Source: Patescibacteria group bacterium
GTDB taxonomy: Bacteria > Patescibacteriota > Saccharimonadia > Saccharimonadales > UBA4665
Assembly: GCA_030272735.1 (NCBI GenBank)
Contig: JARXKL010000001.1
Coordinates: forward strand, 1 to 64,000
Direction: 5' to 3'
DNA: 64,000 nucleotides
The notes beneath the pieces are model-generated. The model saw only the letters and a program-made list of their open reading frames with translations, had not been told where the DNA came from and made no database searches. The first letter of the stretch is position 1. Every line of letters starts with the position of its first letter. Shown here in pieces: positions 30,109 to 39,012 of the stretch. Position numbers and translations under genes: made by a program.

Positions 30109-31547
30109 TCAACGCTAGACTTTAATTCGTAACTATCGGTCGGTTTTGTTGAATCTGACGATGTCATATTAGATGCAACAGATACCAGGCCTGCTAAACC
30201 TACAACGGTCATAAGCAGTGTTATGCCCCAGCCAATAACTGTTGTAGAACGCTTATTAGTCCACCGACCCATCAGTTTACGGTTGCTGCTGAGTAAAACA
30301 ATAGTTGCCAAAATGATTGGTGCAACGAGTCCATTTAGAAATGCTGAATATATGAGTGCTTTAATAGGATCTATGCCAAGGAAATTAATGCCGAGCCCGA
30401 TCATCATTGAGATGATAATAACGCCATAGAACGCATATGCCTGCTTGAGTGGGCGATACAAGCCTTCGCGCCATTTAAAGCTTTCGCTGAGGGTATAGCT
30501 GCTTGAGCCGGCTAACACAGGAATGGCCAGAAGGCCTGTGCCAATGATTCCCGCGGCAAAAAGACTATACGTTGCATTACCTGCCACCGGGCGCAGCGCC
30601 TCTGCAGCCTGGGATGCAGAAGTTATATTTGTGATGCCTTGCGTGTACAAAAGTCCTCCACAAACTGCGATAATAAAGAACATTACTAAGTTGCTCAAGA
30701 ACATGCCAGACCAGACATCAACTCGCATGCTTTTTATATCTGCAGGTGCTGTTGCAGTCCTACGTTCATGTTGCGTGAGCTTACCGGACAGGATTTGCTC
30801 TTCAACTTCCTGAGACGTCTGCCAGAAAAACAAATACGGCGATATAGTTGTGCCAAGGACAGCTCCTAATATTATGATGCCTTGTTTATCAAAAGGAACA
30901 TGCGGAACAAAGGTGTGCCGCAGCACATCACCCCAGTTAAGATGAGCTAAAATTGCAGAAAGTATATAAGCAAGTAAAACTAATGCCAAGTACTTAAGAT
31001 ATCGCGCGTAGCGAACGTATGGGGTGAATATTTGAAGCCCGAGACTGAGCGCCGTGAAACCGGCGACTAATAAGCCAAAATTAAGCTCAGGGTTGAGCAG
31101 TTGTACGGCTTTAGCCATAGCACCCAAATCTGCTCCGATATTAACGGTGTTAGCAACAAAGAGCAGCATTGCACAAACATACAGAACTTTTCGGCTAAAA
31201 TGGACGCGTATATTGCCCGCCAACCCCCTACCCGTCACTAGTCCTATGCGCGCACACATTTCCTGTACAATGGCGGCAATCGGATATGTCCAAGGTGCTA
31301 GCCACAGGTACTGATACCCAAACTGCGCCCCTGTTTGAGAATAAGTGGTAATGCCTGATGGATCGTCATCAGATGCGCCGGTAGTAAGCCCTGGACCGAG
31401 CATATGCCAGTAGTCGCCAGTACGCTTAACTAGGTTAGCTGACGGTAAAGCAGCATTTATCTTTTGACCAGTCATTATGGTACGATCTAGAAACTCTGCT
31501 GGAGCTTCAGCGCTTTTTTGAAAGATATCTTTTTGTTTTTTTGCCAT
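30102..31547 (-). CDS. Nramp-family divalent metal transporter-like protein
   Basis: The 481-residue protein has about eleven hydrophobic helices. The first-helix motif, normally Asp-Pro-Gly-Asn, reads Asp-Asp-Asp-Pro-Ser-Gly. The sixth-helix motif, normally with Met-Pro-His, reads Thr-Thr-Ile-Ser-Pro-Tyr-Leu-Phe-Phe-Trp-Gln. These two helices hold the metal ligands of Mn/Fe Nramp proteins, so this member belongs to a divergent branch and its metal cannot be assigned. A polar N-terminal extension of about 40 residues precedes the membrane part. Confidence 0.85.
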   Translation of the reverse strand: MAKKQKDIFQKSAEAPAEFLDRTIMTGQKINAALPSANLVKRTGDYWHMLGPGLTTGASDDDPSGITTYSQTGAQFGYQYLWLAPWTYPIAAIVQEMCARIGLVTGRGLAGNIRVHFSRKVLYVCAMLLFVANTVNIGADLGAMAKAVQLLNPELNFGLLVAGFTALSLGLQIFTPYVRYARYLKYLALVLLAYILSAILAHLNWGDVLRHTFVPHVPFDKQGIIILGAVLGTTISPYLFFWQTSQEVEEQILSGKLTQHERRTATAPADIKSMRVDVWSGMFLSNLVMFFIIAVCGGLLYTQGITNITSASQAAEALRPVAGNATYSLFAAGIIGTGLLAIPVLAGSSSYTLSESFKWREGLYRPLKQAYAFYGVIIISMMIGLGINFLGIDPIKALIYSAFLNGLVAPIILATIVLLSSNRKLMGRWTNKRSTTVIGWGITLLMTVVGLAGLVSVASNMTSSDSTKPTDSYELKSSVDY

Positions 31548-31623
31548 AAATTCTATCTGTTAAACAGAGTTTTAATTTCGAATATATAAAGTTAAGTAAT
31601 TCCTCTAATGCTAGTATAGCAAA

Positions 31624-32796
31624 TTACTCTGCGCACCGGGCCGTGCTGGCTGGCTGATTACGCTGAACGGCAGAATCGAGGGCGGGCAAAATAGACTTAG
31701 CTGTGAGCGCATACCCGACATTCTCGTACGACGTGGATTCGGCAAAAACCATTCCGACTACTGTACCGTCGATATCTACAATCGGGCCCCCAGAGTTACC
31801 AGGCTTAACTTCAGCCCTTATTTCATACACATCACGGCTCGCGGCATTCCGCCCATATATATTGCGACCAGTTGCTTTGAAATGATCGAGTATTGCGCCC
31901 GGCTTAGCCGTAAATGGTCCTCCCCCAGGATAGCCTAGTACAGCGATAGCTGTGGCAGTGTCGTTATATTCTTCAGCGAGAGGTAACGGGTCCCCCGCCA
32001 AATTATCCACTTTGAGAACGGCAAAATCCTTGTTGGGGTCAAACCATACAACAGTAGATTTGTGGGTACCATTGGCGTCTAAGACCTTTGGCGCGTGAAT
32101 GCCTGCTACAACGTGCGCATTTGTTGCTATATAACCTGGACTGGCCACAAATCCCGTTCCATCGACTATGCCGCCACATCCCTGCCCAATAATTTTAACA
32201 ATTGAGTTCTGGTCGGCGACAACTGCATCTTTCAAATCGCCGAGCGACGGCAAGTCTACGTTAGTGTTTGGTCTAGGCTCAACGCCGGCGAAGACATCAG
32301 GAAAACCATTCGGGTCTATTAGTTTGCCGAGCCCCACAACAACACGGGGGGCATCGGGGAGAGTATTGTTGAGATAGCGGATGATTCTTGATTCATCAAC
32401 TGCGGTTTGCAGTCCTGGCATAGACAAGGACTGACTCAGCGCCGCCAGCAGCCAAGCGCTGACCAACAGTGTAATAACGGCGAGCATAGAACCAAATATT
32501 TCATCGAGCTTATTTATTCGCTTCATGTGGACGCGATGTTTGATACGGATACCGAGATATTCCCCTATGCTCAGGCCGATAATCGCGACGCCCATTACCG
32601 TTACACCAGCTACTAAGCCTTTGGCAGATTGGCTCGTGACGAGCGCTACAGCATGAGGCCTAATAAAGGCGCCGAGCAGCAATCCACCTATAAAACCTGC
32701 TGTCGAAAGCGCTTGGCGTACAAAACCAATTTGCATGCCGCGGTATAGGCTCAGCAGGCATAAAATAACGAGAGTACTATCGAGCAGCATAGCCAT
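31624..32796 (-). CDS. MarP-like membrane serine protease (CvpA plus trypsin domain)
   Basis: Four N-terminal transmembrane helices (about 4-20, 30-48, 61-80, 103-122) form a CvpA-like domain. A chymotrypsin-fold protease follows with His228 (Thr-Asn-Ala-His-Val-Val), Asp257 (Lys-Asp-Phe-Ala-Val-Leu) and Ser335 (Pro-Gly-Asn-Ser-Gly-Gly-Pro). This is the layout of mycobacterial MarP, which protects against acid and oxidative stress by cleaving a cell-wall hydrolase. Cys207 and a C-terminal Cys could form the redox disulfide known in MarP. A substrate such as the Rpf-like protein nearby is possible but untested. Confidence 0.9.
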   Translation of the reverse strand: MAMLLDSTLVILCLLSLYRGMQIGFVRQALSTAGFIGGLLLGAFIRPHAVALVTSQSAKGLVAGVTVMGVAIIGLSIGEYLGIRIKHRVHMKRINKLDEIFGSMLAVITLLVSAWLLAALSQSLSMPGLQTAVDESRIIRYLNNTLPDAPRVVVGLGKLIDPNGFPDVFAGVEPRPNTNVDLPSLGDLKDAVVADQNSIVKIIGQGCGGIVDGTGFVASPGYIATNAHVVAGIHAPKVLDANGTHKSTVVWFDPNKDFAVLKVDNLAGDPLPLAEEYNDTATAIAVLGYPGGGPFTAKPGAILDHFKATGRNIYGRNAASRDVYEIRAEVKPGNSGGPIVDIDGTVVGMVFAESTSYENVGYALTAKSILPALDSAVQRNQPASTARCAE

Positions 32797-32855
32797 AAGT
32801 GTAACAGAACGAACAGCTGTATTAACTACTTATAATCATCCTAAAGGTGCTGATT

Positions 32856-34211
32856 TTACTCTGAACGGTCGGAACAGACTTCCTCAGGTGTAGCGCCCAT
32901 AGTATAGCTGTGCATGCCATCTCCGCTTGCAGCCCATTTATCGACGATTGGCTGCAATACTTGCCAACTTGCTAAGACTTCCCGGTCGCTCGCAAACAAC
33001 GATTGATCCCCACGCACCGCGTCCATTAATACACGCTCATAGGCATCAATTTCTACTATATTTTTGAAAGTATCTGAGTATCTGAAATCGAGTTCAGCAT
33101 GTTGCATATGTTCTCCAAATCCGGGCTTTTTAACGACGAGATCGAGGCCGATACCTTCATTTGGCTGGATATGAAATGTTAGGCTATTGCGCCTGCGCTC
33201 ATGGGGTGTATTGAATTCAACAATAATCTGCGTGGACTTTTCGGCCATGGCCTTGCCTGTCTCAAGTACTATTTCGGTGCCTTGCCAGCGCTCTGCACTG
33301 TGCTTTAAAAATACTTTTGCATAGGTTTCAGTAGCACTTTTTATACCGACTTCATTACTGTAACCCATGTACTGACCTCGCTCAGCGGTGTTGGCGTCTG
33401 CAGGAATTAGCTGCTCCATAAAATGTTGTTTGCTAACATGAATGGCCTCGCTGCTCATGTCTGTAGGCAAGTCCATCATGGTAATGGCCAGTAATTGTAT
33501 TAAATGACTCTGAATGAGATCGCGCATTGCACCAGTTTGCTCGTAAAAGCCAATTCGATTTTCGATGCCTAGTTTTTCGGTAGCAATAATATGAACACGC
33601 TGAATGTGCTCGGCGTTCCATAACGGGCTGAAAATCGGGTTGTGTAAACGGAAAGCTAGTAAGTTTTGAGCAGTCTCTTTAGCCAAGTAGTGGTCAATCC
33701 TATATATTTGTTCTTCATCAAATTCTGCATTAATTAGCTTCAGAAGCTGTTGAGCGCTCTGTAGGTCATAGCCGAACGGTTTTTCGAGCAATAATCTATT
33801 TCTAGGTCCATTCAAATCGGATGCAGCTAAATTAGTAATAATTGGCTCAAAAGCGTCTGCCGGCACTGACATATACATGAGTCGTTCCCGTTCATCATGC
33901 GAATCGAAACTGTCTAGATGCTGCTTGAGTTTTGTAAAATCTGCAGGTTCAGTAGGGTCAAGTTTTATTGTAGACAGTGCGTTCTTTACGCGCGCCATGC
34001 CGATTGGGTCGCATATATTATCGCGTTCCAGCACACACAACTCTACCGTGTTAAGCAATTCGTTAGGGTCGAGATCTTTACGACTAACTCCTACGATCTT
34101 TGTGTCTTCTGGCAGAATATCTTGGCTCAGTAAATGATAGAGTGCTGGCAGCAGCTTGCGCTTGCTAAGGTCGCCAGTTATGCCAAAGACTACTATGACG
34201 GGACTTGCCAT
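32856..34211 (-). CDS. zwf: glucose-6-phosphate 1-dehydrogenase
   Basis: The NADP-binding start Phe-Gly-Ile-Thr-Gly-Asp-Leu-Ser-Lys-Arg-Lys-Leu, the catalytic signature Arg-Ile-Asp-His-Tyr-Leu-Ala-Lys-Glu and Glu-Lys-Pro-Phe-Gly-Tyr-Asp identify G6PD. At 451 residues it is slightly shorter than usual. It oxidises glucose 6-phosphate to 6-phosphogluconolactone, giving NADPH. The start overlaps the gnd stop by 1 bp (TAATG). It is the third gene of a pgl-gnd-zwf operon covering the whole oxidative pentose phosphate branch. Confidence 0.95.
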   Translation of the reverse strand: MASPVIVVFGITGDLSKRKLLPALYHLLSQDILPEDTKIVGVSRKDLDPNELLNTVELCVLERDNICDPIGMARVKNALSTIKLDPTEPADFTKLKQHLDSFDSHDERERLMYMSVPADAFEPIITNLAASDLNGPRNRLLLEKPFGYDLQSAQQLLKLINAEFDEEQIYRIDHYLAKETAQNLLAFRLHNPIFSPLWNAEHIQRVHIIATEKLGIENRIGFYEQTGAMRDLIQSHLIQLLAITMMDLPTDMSSEAIHVSKQHFMEQLIPADANTAERGQYMGYSNEVGIKSATETYAKVFLKHSAERWQGTEIVLETGKAMAEKSTQIIVEFNTPHERRRNSLTFHIQPNEGIGLDLVVKKPGFGEHMQHAELDFRYSDTFKNIVEIDAYERVLMDAVRGDQSLFASDREVLASWQVLQPIVDKWAASGDGMHSYTMGATPEEVCSDRSE

Positions 34212-35128
34212 TAGCTGGACTCTTCCTTATTGATTTGGTGCCCGCCAAATTTGTTGCGCATAGCGGCCAACAGTTTTGTCGCGAAGTTAATTTCACCTTT
34301 TTGTGATGCTAAGCGAACATCAAAAGCAGCCTGAATACTTGGCATCGGCAAATCGAGTTCCTTTGCAGTTTCCAACGTCCAGCGCGCTTCTCCACTTTCG
34401 GCAACAAATCCATCGATGCCTTCAAGATCTGGGTTCTCTGCTAAGGCAGACTGGCTGAGTTCGTTCAGCCATGACGTTACAACACTGTGGTGCTGCCATA
34501 CATCGCCTGCTGCTGCTAAATCGAGGCCTTTATACGGCCCTTCTTTAAGCATCCTATAGCCCTCTGCGAGTGATTCCATCATGCCGTATTCAATGGCATT
34601 ATGAGTCATTTTCACAAAATGTCCGCTGCCACTTGGTCCAAAATGATGATATGCGCCTTCCGGCATTGCTAGAGTAGTCAGAATTGGCTCTATTGCTTTG
34701 AAAGCGTTTAGGTCATCAGCGCCAGCCATCATTGAGAAGCCATTCTGGTATCCCCACACGCCACCACTCGTGCCGACATCTACCAAATGACTGCCTGCTG
34801 CCGTTATTTTTTCTGAAAGCACTCGCGTCAGACGGTAATCGGAATTACCGCCATCAATAAATATTGTGCCATGTGGCACGAGGGATAACCATTCGTTTAC
34901 ATGTGTATCGACAATTTCTGCTGGCAACATTAGCCACAGGACAACTTGTTCGCCCTTGAAAGCGGCTACAGCCTCTTCTTTGCTTGTCGTACCGAGTGCG
35001 CCGTATTCAACGGCTTGTTGAACTGGTTCGGGACTGCGGTTATGCGCAATGACAGTATGATCGGCGTCTGCTAATTTGTGAGCTATTTGCATACCCATTC
35101 GTCCGAGACCGTGTACGACTACTTTCAT
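34211..35128 (-). CDS. gnd: 6-phosphogluconate dehydrogenase, short (GndA-type) form
   Basis: The 305-residue enzyme has the N-terminal Rossmann site Gly-Leu-Gly-Arg-Met-Gly, the substrate motif Asp-Val-Gly-Thr-Ser-Gly-Gly-Val-Trp-Gly and the catalytic region Gly-His-Phe-Val-Lys-Met-Thr-His-Asn-Ala-Ile-Glu-Tyr. Length places it in the short decarboxylating class rather than the 470-residue dimer. It makes ribulose 5-phosphate and reduced cofactor; the specificity for NAD or NADP was not resolved. It overlaps pgl by 4 bp (ATGA). Confidence 0.93.
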   Translation of the reverse strand: MKVVVHGLGRMGMQIAHKLADADHTVIAHNRSPEPVQQAVEYGALGTTSKEEAVAAFKGEQVVLWLMLPAEIVDTHVNEWLSLVPHGTIFIDGGNSDYRLTRVLSEKITAAGSHLVDVGTSGGVWGYQNGFSMMAGADDLNAFKAIEPILTTLAMPEGAYHHFGPSGSGHFVKMTHNAIEYGMMESLAEGYRMLKEGPYKGLDLAAAGDVWQHHSVVTSWLNELSQSALAENPDLEGIDGFVAESGEARWTLETAKELDLPMPSIQAAFDVRLASQKGEINFATKLLAAMRNKFGGHQINKEESS

Positions 35129-35799
35129 GTTTTTCCTCCTATTTGATCGCTAAAAATATACGATTCTTTAATGTTCTTCAAAATTTGAGCCGGTTGAGTG
35201 GCGATAGGTACAGTCTTGTTAATTAGTTCTTGGATGGCTGACTTTTTAGCTTCCCCAAATGCCAGTGTATAAGCAGCAGTAAAGTGCACAAGGGCATGTG
35301 GTGTAATGGTTATACGGTCATACACTTTTGTTTGGTAGCCGCAAACATACTGATCTGTCTTATCAGCGGCAGATGAGCCTGGCAGTATTCCCGCGGTGTG
35401 CCCGTCTGTTCCAATCCCTAAAAGACCGAGTATGACATCGGCATCTGAAAATGCTTTTTCAAGACAAGTATCATAGCGCTCAGCAGTAGCAGCGAGAGAT
35501 AGATCTTCATATAACACTTGCAGAACCGTAGCTGATTTCGTATCAATGCCGGCATTTACGAGCTGCTGCCAATTAGAGTCCAAATGACCGACCGGAACAT
35601 ACCGTTCGTCGATTAAGCCAATAGTTACGCCTTCAGATTCCTGTAAGGTAAGTCCAGCCATAATGACCACGGTAACAGCGATATTCGAGCCACCGCTGGT
35701 GAGCCATAAGACTTTCTTGCCAGCCGATCTTTCCTTTTGAATTCGCGCTAATAGCTGTTGCTGTCCAACGGTAGAATCCGCGCTTGGAATTGTCTGCAT
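35125..35799 (-). CDS. pgl: 6-phosphogluconolactonase
   Basis: The 224-residue protein (from the ATG at 35799) has Leu-Thr-Ser-Gly-Gly-Ser-Asn, Ile-Asp-Glu-Arg-Tyr-Val-Pro and Gly-Ile-Gly-Thr-Asp-Gly-His-Thr-Ala-Gly-Ile-Leu-Pro-Gly, diagnostic of the SOL/DevB lactonase family. An in-frame ATG at 35901 would overlap the methyltransferase by 40 bp and add residues without family support. TGTTATCAT ends 6 nt before the chosen ATG, so the operon may have its own leaderless promoter here. Confidence 0.9.
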   Translation of the reverse strand: MQTIPSADSTVGQQQLLARIQKERSAGKKVLWLTSGGSNIAVTVVIMAGLTLQESEGVTIGLIDERYVPVGHLDSNWQQLVNAGIDTKSATVLQVLYEDLSLAATAERYDTCLEKAFSDADVILGLLGIGTDGHTAGILPGSSAADKTDQYVCGYQTKVYDRITITPHALVHFTAAYTLAFGEAKKSAIQELINKTVPIATQPAQILKNIKESYIFSDQIGGKT

Positions 35800-35861
35800 G
35801 CCTTTATGATAACAAATCTTTTCGTGGCCTGTTTTTATCAGAGTCGATTCTATGTGAGCGT

Positions 35862-36530
35862 TCAGGCTGTTGCTTTCTTCTGGGCTAAGACTTGCGTCCA
35901 CGGAAGCGGCTGACGCATCTTGAGAACAGGTCCAAAATGTTTTTGAACATCACGCTTTAGTGCGTAGCTAGTCCAATGGTTCAAATGACCAGGTGTATTA
36001 CCAAGATGAGTAAGGTATTTGCCGCGGGCCATATTTAGGCTACACCACAAGGGCTCTCGCGGCACACCCAGAATCAAATAACCATTTGGCTTCAATATGC
36101 GGGACAACTCAATGAGCGCTTTGTCTGGATAATCCAAGTGTTCAAGAACTTCCAGTAGGAAGATTAGATCGAAACTTGCGTCTTTGTGAGTAGTTTCATA
36201 AATACTCTCTTCGATTATTGTAACGTCTGGATTAAGCGATTGTGCAATAGGCACGAGCGCCGAAACAAATTCTGACGCGCTCAGTGTAACTGTGTCGGGC
36301 AACATCGATCGTAAGCGCTGCGTAGAAAAGCCTTCGCCACATCCAATTTCTATGGCAGATATTTTCTTTTTTTCAGCAAGTTTACTTTCATCGAATAGTT
36401 TCTCAACGGATGAAAAATAGCTTTCTAGTAATTTTTTTCCTACGGCACCCTGACCTTCTTCAGTATATTTATGACCAAAATCTTCGAGTTCTGGTGTTGC
36501 GCGTAAGGGGGTAAGAGGGTCTGGAGGCAT
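35862..36530 (-). CDS. class I SAM-dependent methyltransferase
   Basis: SAM-binding motif I is Ile-Glu-Ile-Gly-Cys-Gly-Glu-Gly-Phe-Ser (about 62-71). Acidic motif II and Phe-Asp-Leu-Ile-Phe-Leu-Leu-Glu-Val-Leu-Glu-His-Leu (motif IV/post-IV) follow, with Leu-Lys-Pro-Asn-Gly-Tyr-Leu after them. The pattern is that of Methyltransf_11/UbiE-type small-molecule or lipid methylases. The substrate is unknown. It lies 62 nt upstream of pgl. Confidence 0.85.
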   Translation of the reverse strand: MPPDPLTPLRATPELEDFGHKYTEEGQGAVGKKLLESYFSSVEKLFDESKLAEKKKISAIEIGCGEGFSTQRLRSMLPDTVTLSASEFVSALVPIAQSLNPDVTIIEESIYETTHKDASFDLIFLLEVLEHLDYPDKALIELSRILKPNGYLILGVPREPLWCSLNMARGKYLTHLGNTPGHLNHWTSYALKRDVQKHFGPVLKMRQPLPWTQVLAQKKATA

Positions 36531-36597
36531 TAACTCTAGTATAAGGGTTTGCAGTTCTATATAAAAGCTTCTTACAGCTAGAGTCTGGGATTAAAAG

Positions 36598-36840
36598 TTA
36601 TTTTTTGCGCGTCATCAATCGAATGTTGGACACATAGTGCTGGGGATTCAGTTTAGGATGTTCACTCAAATACTTCATATGTTTGTCAACAAATGACATA
36701 TTTTCATCACTGCCAGCAGCATATGTAGAGTCGGTGTTGAATGCATCATCGAGCATCATATTCTCGAGCGTTTTGCGAATCTCAATTGCCTCAGAGGAGT
36801 CGAGGAATTTTTGCTGACTAATGGTTGTACGGATTGGCAT
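36598..36840 (-). CDS. hypothetical protein, 80 aa
   Basis: I do not recognise it. The ORF starts ATG with no strong ribosome binding site and is soluble, Met-rich and mainly helical, with a basic end (Leu-Met-Thr-Arg-Lys-Lys). It is followed by the methyltransferase 67 nt away on the same strand. Its length and lack of a better frame make it a plausible but unproven gene. Confidence 0.5.
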   Translation of the reverse strand: MPIRTTISQQKFLDSSEAIEIRKTLENMMLDDAFNTDSTYAAGSDENMSFVDKHMKYLSEHPKLNPQHYVSNIRLMTRKK

Positions 36841-36923
36841 AGTGATCTTTCGTTACTGATCATTATAGGCTATAAAAGGCTTTTACCCAAACAATCTAGT
36901 TGGGAGAACCTCTATACAAACAA

Positions 36924-36950
36924 AAATAGGGGCCTCGCACACCCCTATTT
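36924..36950. terminator. bidirectional terminator-like hairpin
   Basis: AAATAGGGG (36924-36932) pairs with CCCCTATTT (36942-36950) with short A/T runs on both sides. No gene ends just before it on either strand, so it may insulate the long regulatory region of the Rpf-like gene. Confidence 0.6.
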
Positions 36951-37339
36951 ATTGTGATTTGATTGCTTTGTTATGTTTGCTACATATTTACTGTAGCGCA
37001 ACAAAATCGAATAGCTTGTAACATTTTTTACGAACCGACAAGGCTTGATCACGGCCAAACTTTGTGCAATTTAGGGTACTAAAAATAATAATAATTAATT
37101 CTAAAAAACACACTAAAAATTCATCTAGTAACTTCTAAAAAACACCAAGATAAGCATAAGCCGCTACATGTGGTGTAGGGCATAGAATCTTGACACCATT
37201 TGTATGCTGATATAAGCTAAAGTTTGTGTGTTTTTTCATGTGAGGTGAAATTAGCGCAGTGCTACCCCTGTTATCCACCGAAAATAGCAATAATAATTAA
37301 GCGGATAACGTTATGGGTTTAGCAAGGAGGGTACAATCA
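36951..37339 (+). promoter_or_regulatory. AT-rich regulatory region and leader of the LysM-Rpf gene
   Basis: TTGACA at 37190-37195 with TATAAG at 37211-37216 (15-bp spacer) is the best promoter, giving a leader of about 118 nt. In the leader GTTATCC (37270-37276) pairs with GGATAAC (37303-37309), close to the AAGGAGG ribosome binding site. TTCTAAAAAACAC occurs twice near 37100 and 37134. TGCTACA/TGTAGC forms a hairpin near 36980-37000. No known riboswitch was recognised. Confidence 0.5.
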
Positions 37340-38062
37340 ATGAAATTACTAACAACTTCAGCGGCTGTACTAATGGGTGTGTCAATATTGGCAACCAGCA
37401 GTCCTGTCTTTGCTCACGCAGCATCGACAAAAAACTTCAAAAAGACATCTTCTAGCTCACAAAAGGTTGCAGCAGCTGATACAGTATCAGCAACCGAAAA
37501 AGCGCCTGAGCCCAAAACGGTTTCAGTAGCTTCAGGTGAATACTTGGAAAAAATAGCTAATGAGAATCAGTCAACATCGTTGCGACTATTTTACAAAAAT
37601 ACTGACATCAGTAACCCGGATTTAATATTTCCCGGTCAGCAGCTAACGATTCCTACTGCTGAAGAAAATCTGACACCACGAGAAGTGCCAGTCAACCAGC
37701 AAATTGCGGCACCGACTCCTGAGGAGTCAGTAAGTGCAGCAGCACCTACACCAGCAGCGCAGCCTGCATACGTAGCTCCTGTAAGGCCTGCAACTCCCGT
37801 CGCCACAAATTTTGTGCCTTCAGACGGTAGCGTCTGGGATCGCTTAGCTCAGTGTGAATCAGGCGGTAATTGGGCTATCAACACTGGCAATGGCTTTTAC
37901 GGCGGTATACAATTTACCACGTCGAGCTGGGCAGCGGTTGGTGGTAGCGGAATGCCTAATATGGCAAGTCGTGAAGAACAGATCGCACGCGGTCAGATGC
38001 TTCAGGCTCGACAAGGTTGGGGCGCATGGCCTGCCTGTAGTGCCAAGCTTGGGCTCTACTAG
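37340..38062 (+). CDS. secreted LysM plus resuscitation-promoting-factor-like lytic protein
   Basis: From the ATG at 37340 (AAGGAGG 8 nt upstream) the 240-residue protein has a signal peptide with a likely cut after Ala-His-Ala, a LysM domain (about 55-100, ending [11 protein letters not shown]), a Pro/Ala linker, and a C-terminal Rpf-type transglycosylase-like domain. The Rpf domain reads [13 protein letters not shown], Gly-Gly-Ile-Gln-Phe and Trp-Gly-Ala-Trp-Pro-Ala-Cys. It should bind and cleave peptidoglycan. The upstream in-frame ATG at 37313 lacks a binding site. Confidence 0.93.
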   Translation: MKLLTTSAAVLMGVSILATSSPVFAHAASTKNFKKTSSSSQKVAAADTVSATEKAPEPKTVSVASGEYLEKIANENQSTSLRLFYKNTDISNPDLIFPGQQLTIPTAEENLTPREVPVNQQIAAPTPEESVSAAAPTPAAQPAYVAPVRPATPVATNFVPSDGSVWDRLAQCESGGNWAINTGNGFYGGIQFTTSSWAAVGGSGMPNMASREEQIARGQMLQARQGWGAWPACSAKLGLY

Positions 38063-38083
38063 ATAGTACAAATCCCTCACGCA

Positions 38084-38115
38084 AATCCCCCGTATTAATC
38101 TGCGGGGGATTTTTT
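38084..38115 (+). terminator. rho-independent terminator of the LysM-Rpf gene
   Basis: AATCCCCCG (38084-38092) pairs with CGGGGGATT (38103-38111), followed by T through 38115. It lies 21 nt after the stop. Confidence 0.85.
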
Positions 38116-38133
38116 ATGTAACAAATGTACTGC

Positions 38134-38970
38134 TTATGTAGCGGAAATAGTATTAGTAGCGAGCAGCAACAATATGACTATTCCAAGAGCTACTCTGTAT
38201 ACGATAAATGCTTTAAAAGTATGCTTTGCGACAAACTTAAGTAGCCATGCAACAGCCGCATATGCTACAAAAAAGCTAACAATAGTTGCAATTATAGTCG
38301 GACCCCATCCTACGCCATTAGAAATAGCGCTTGCTTCAGTGACTGATTGAAGCAACCCTGCTGCAAGTAGGGCTGGAATTGACAAGAAGAATGACAGTTT
38401 TGTAACAGTGACGCGGTCAAAGTCTCGAAATAATCCTGCAGACATTGTCGCGCCTGACCGCGAAACTCCTGGCACTAATGCAATACATTGGGCTAAACCA
38501 ATAAGTAAGGTATCTTTCCAGGTGATATCCTTCTCATGTTTGAATTGTTTCGCGTAAAGATCAGCAGCATACATTACGACGCTCCACAATAGTAATGCGA
38601 AACCTATGTACCATAAGCTACGCAATGTTGATTCTACCTGATCCTTGAACAGTAACCCGATCACTGCGATAGGAATGGAGCCAATAATAATCCCCCAGCC
38701 TAACTTGTATTCCTGGGTTGTACGGCTTGTTTTATTAGTGACACCGTTTATCCACCCGGTGATTATATCCCAGATTTCCTTACGAAAATACACAACTGTC
38801 GCAAGTACTGCGCCTATTTGGATGATGGCGGTAAAAGCTGTTATATCTGGGTCATTTATTTTGAAGCCAAGTAACTTCTCTGCAATGGTCAAATGCCCCG
38901 TACTTGAGACTGGTAAAAATTCCGTAACGCCTTCGATTATTCCTAAAAAAACTGCTTCAAATATATTCAT
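38134..38970 (-). CDS. uppP: undecaprenyl-diphosphate phosphatase (BacA family)
   Basis: The 278-residue multi-helix membrane protein has both family motifs: Gly-Ile-Ile-Glu-Gly-Val-Thr-Glu-Phe-Leu-Pro-Val-Ser-Ser-Thr-Gly-His-Leu near the N-terminus, and Leu-Val-Pro-Gly-Val-Ser-Arg-Ser-Gly-Ala-Thr in the middle. It recycles the lipid carrier for cell-wall synthesis and gives bacitracin tolerance. Full usual length, in a stretch of envelope genes. Confidence 0.96.
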   Translation of the reverse strand: MNIFEAVFLGIIEGVTEFLPVSSTGHLTIAEKLLGFKINDPDITAFTAIIQIGAVLATVVYFRKEIWDIITGWINGVTNKTSRTTQEYKLGWGIIIGSIPIAVIGLLFKDQVESTLRSLWYIGFALLLWSVVMYAADLYAKQFKHEKDITWKDTLLIGLAQCIALVPGVSRSGATMSAGLFRDFDRVTVTKLSFFLSIPALLAAGLLQSVTEASAISNGVGWGPTIIATIVSFFVAYAAVAWLLKFVAKHTFKAFIVYRVALGIVILLLLATNTISAT

Positions 38971-39012
38971 AAGCCAAGTATATCAGGCCGAGAGGCAATT
39001 GTATGCCGCTGT

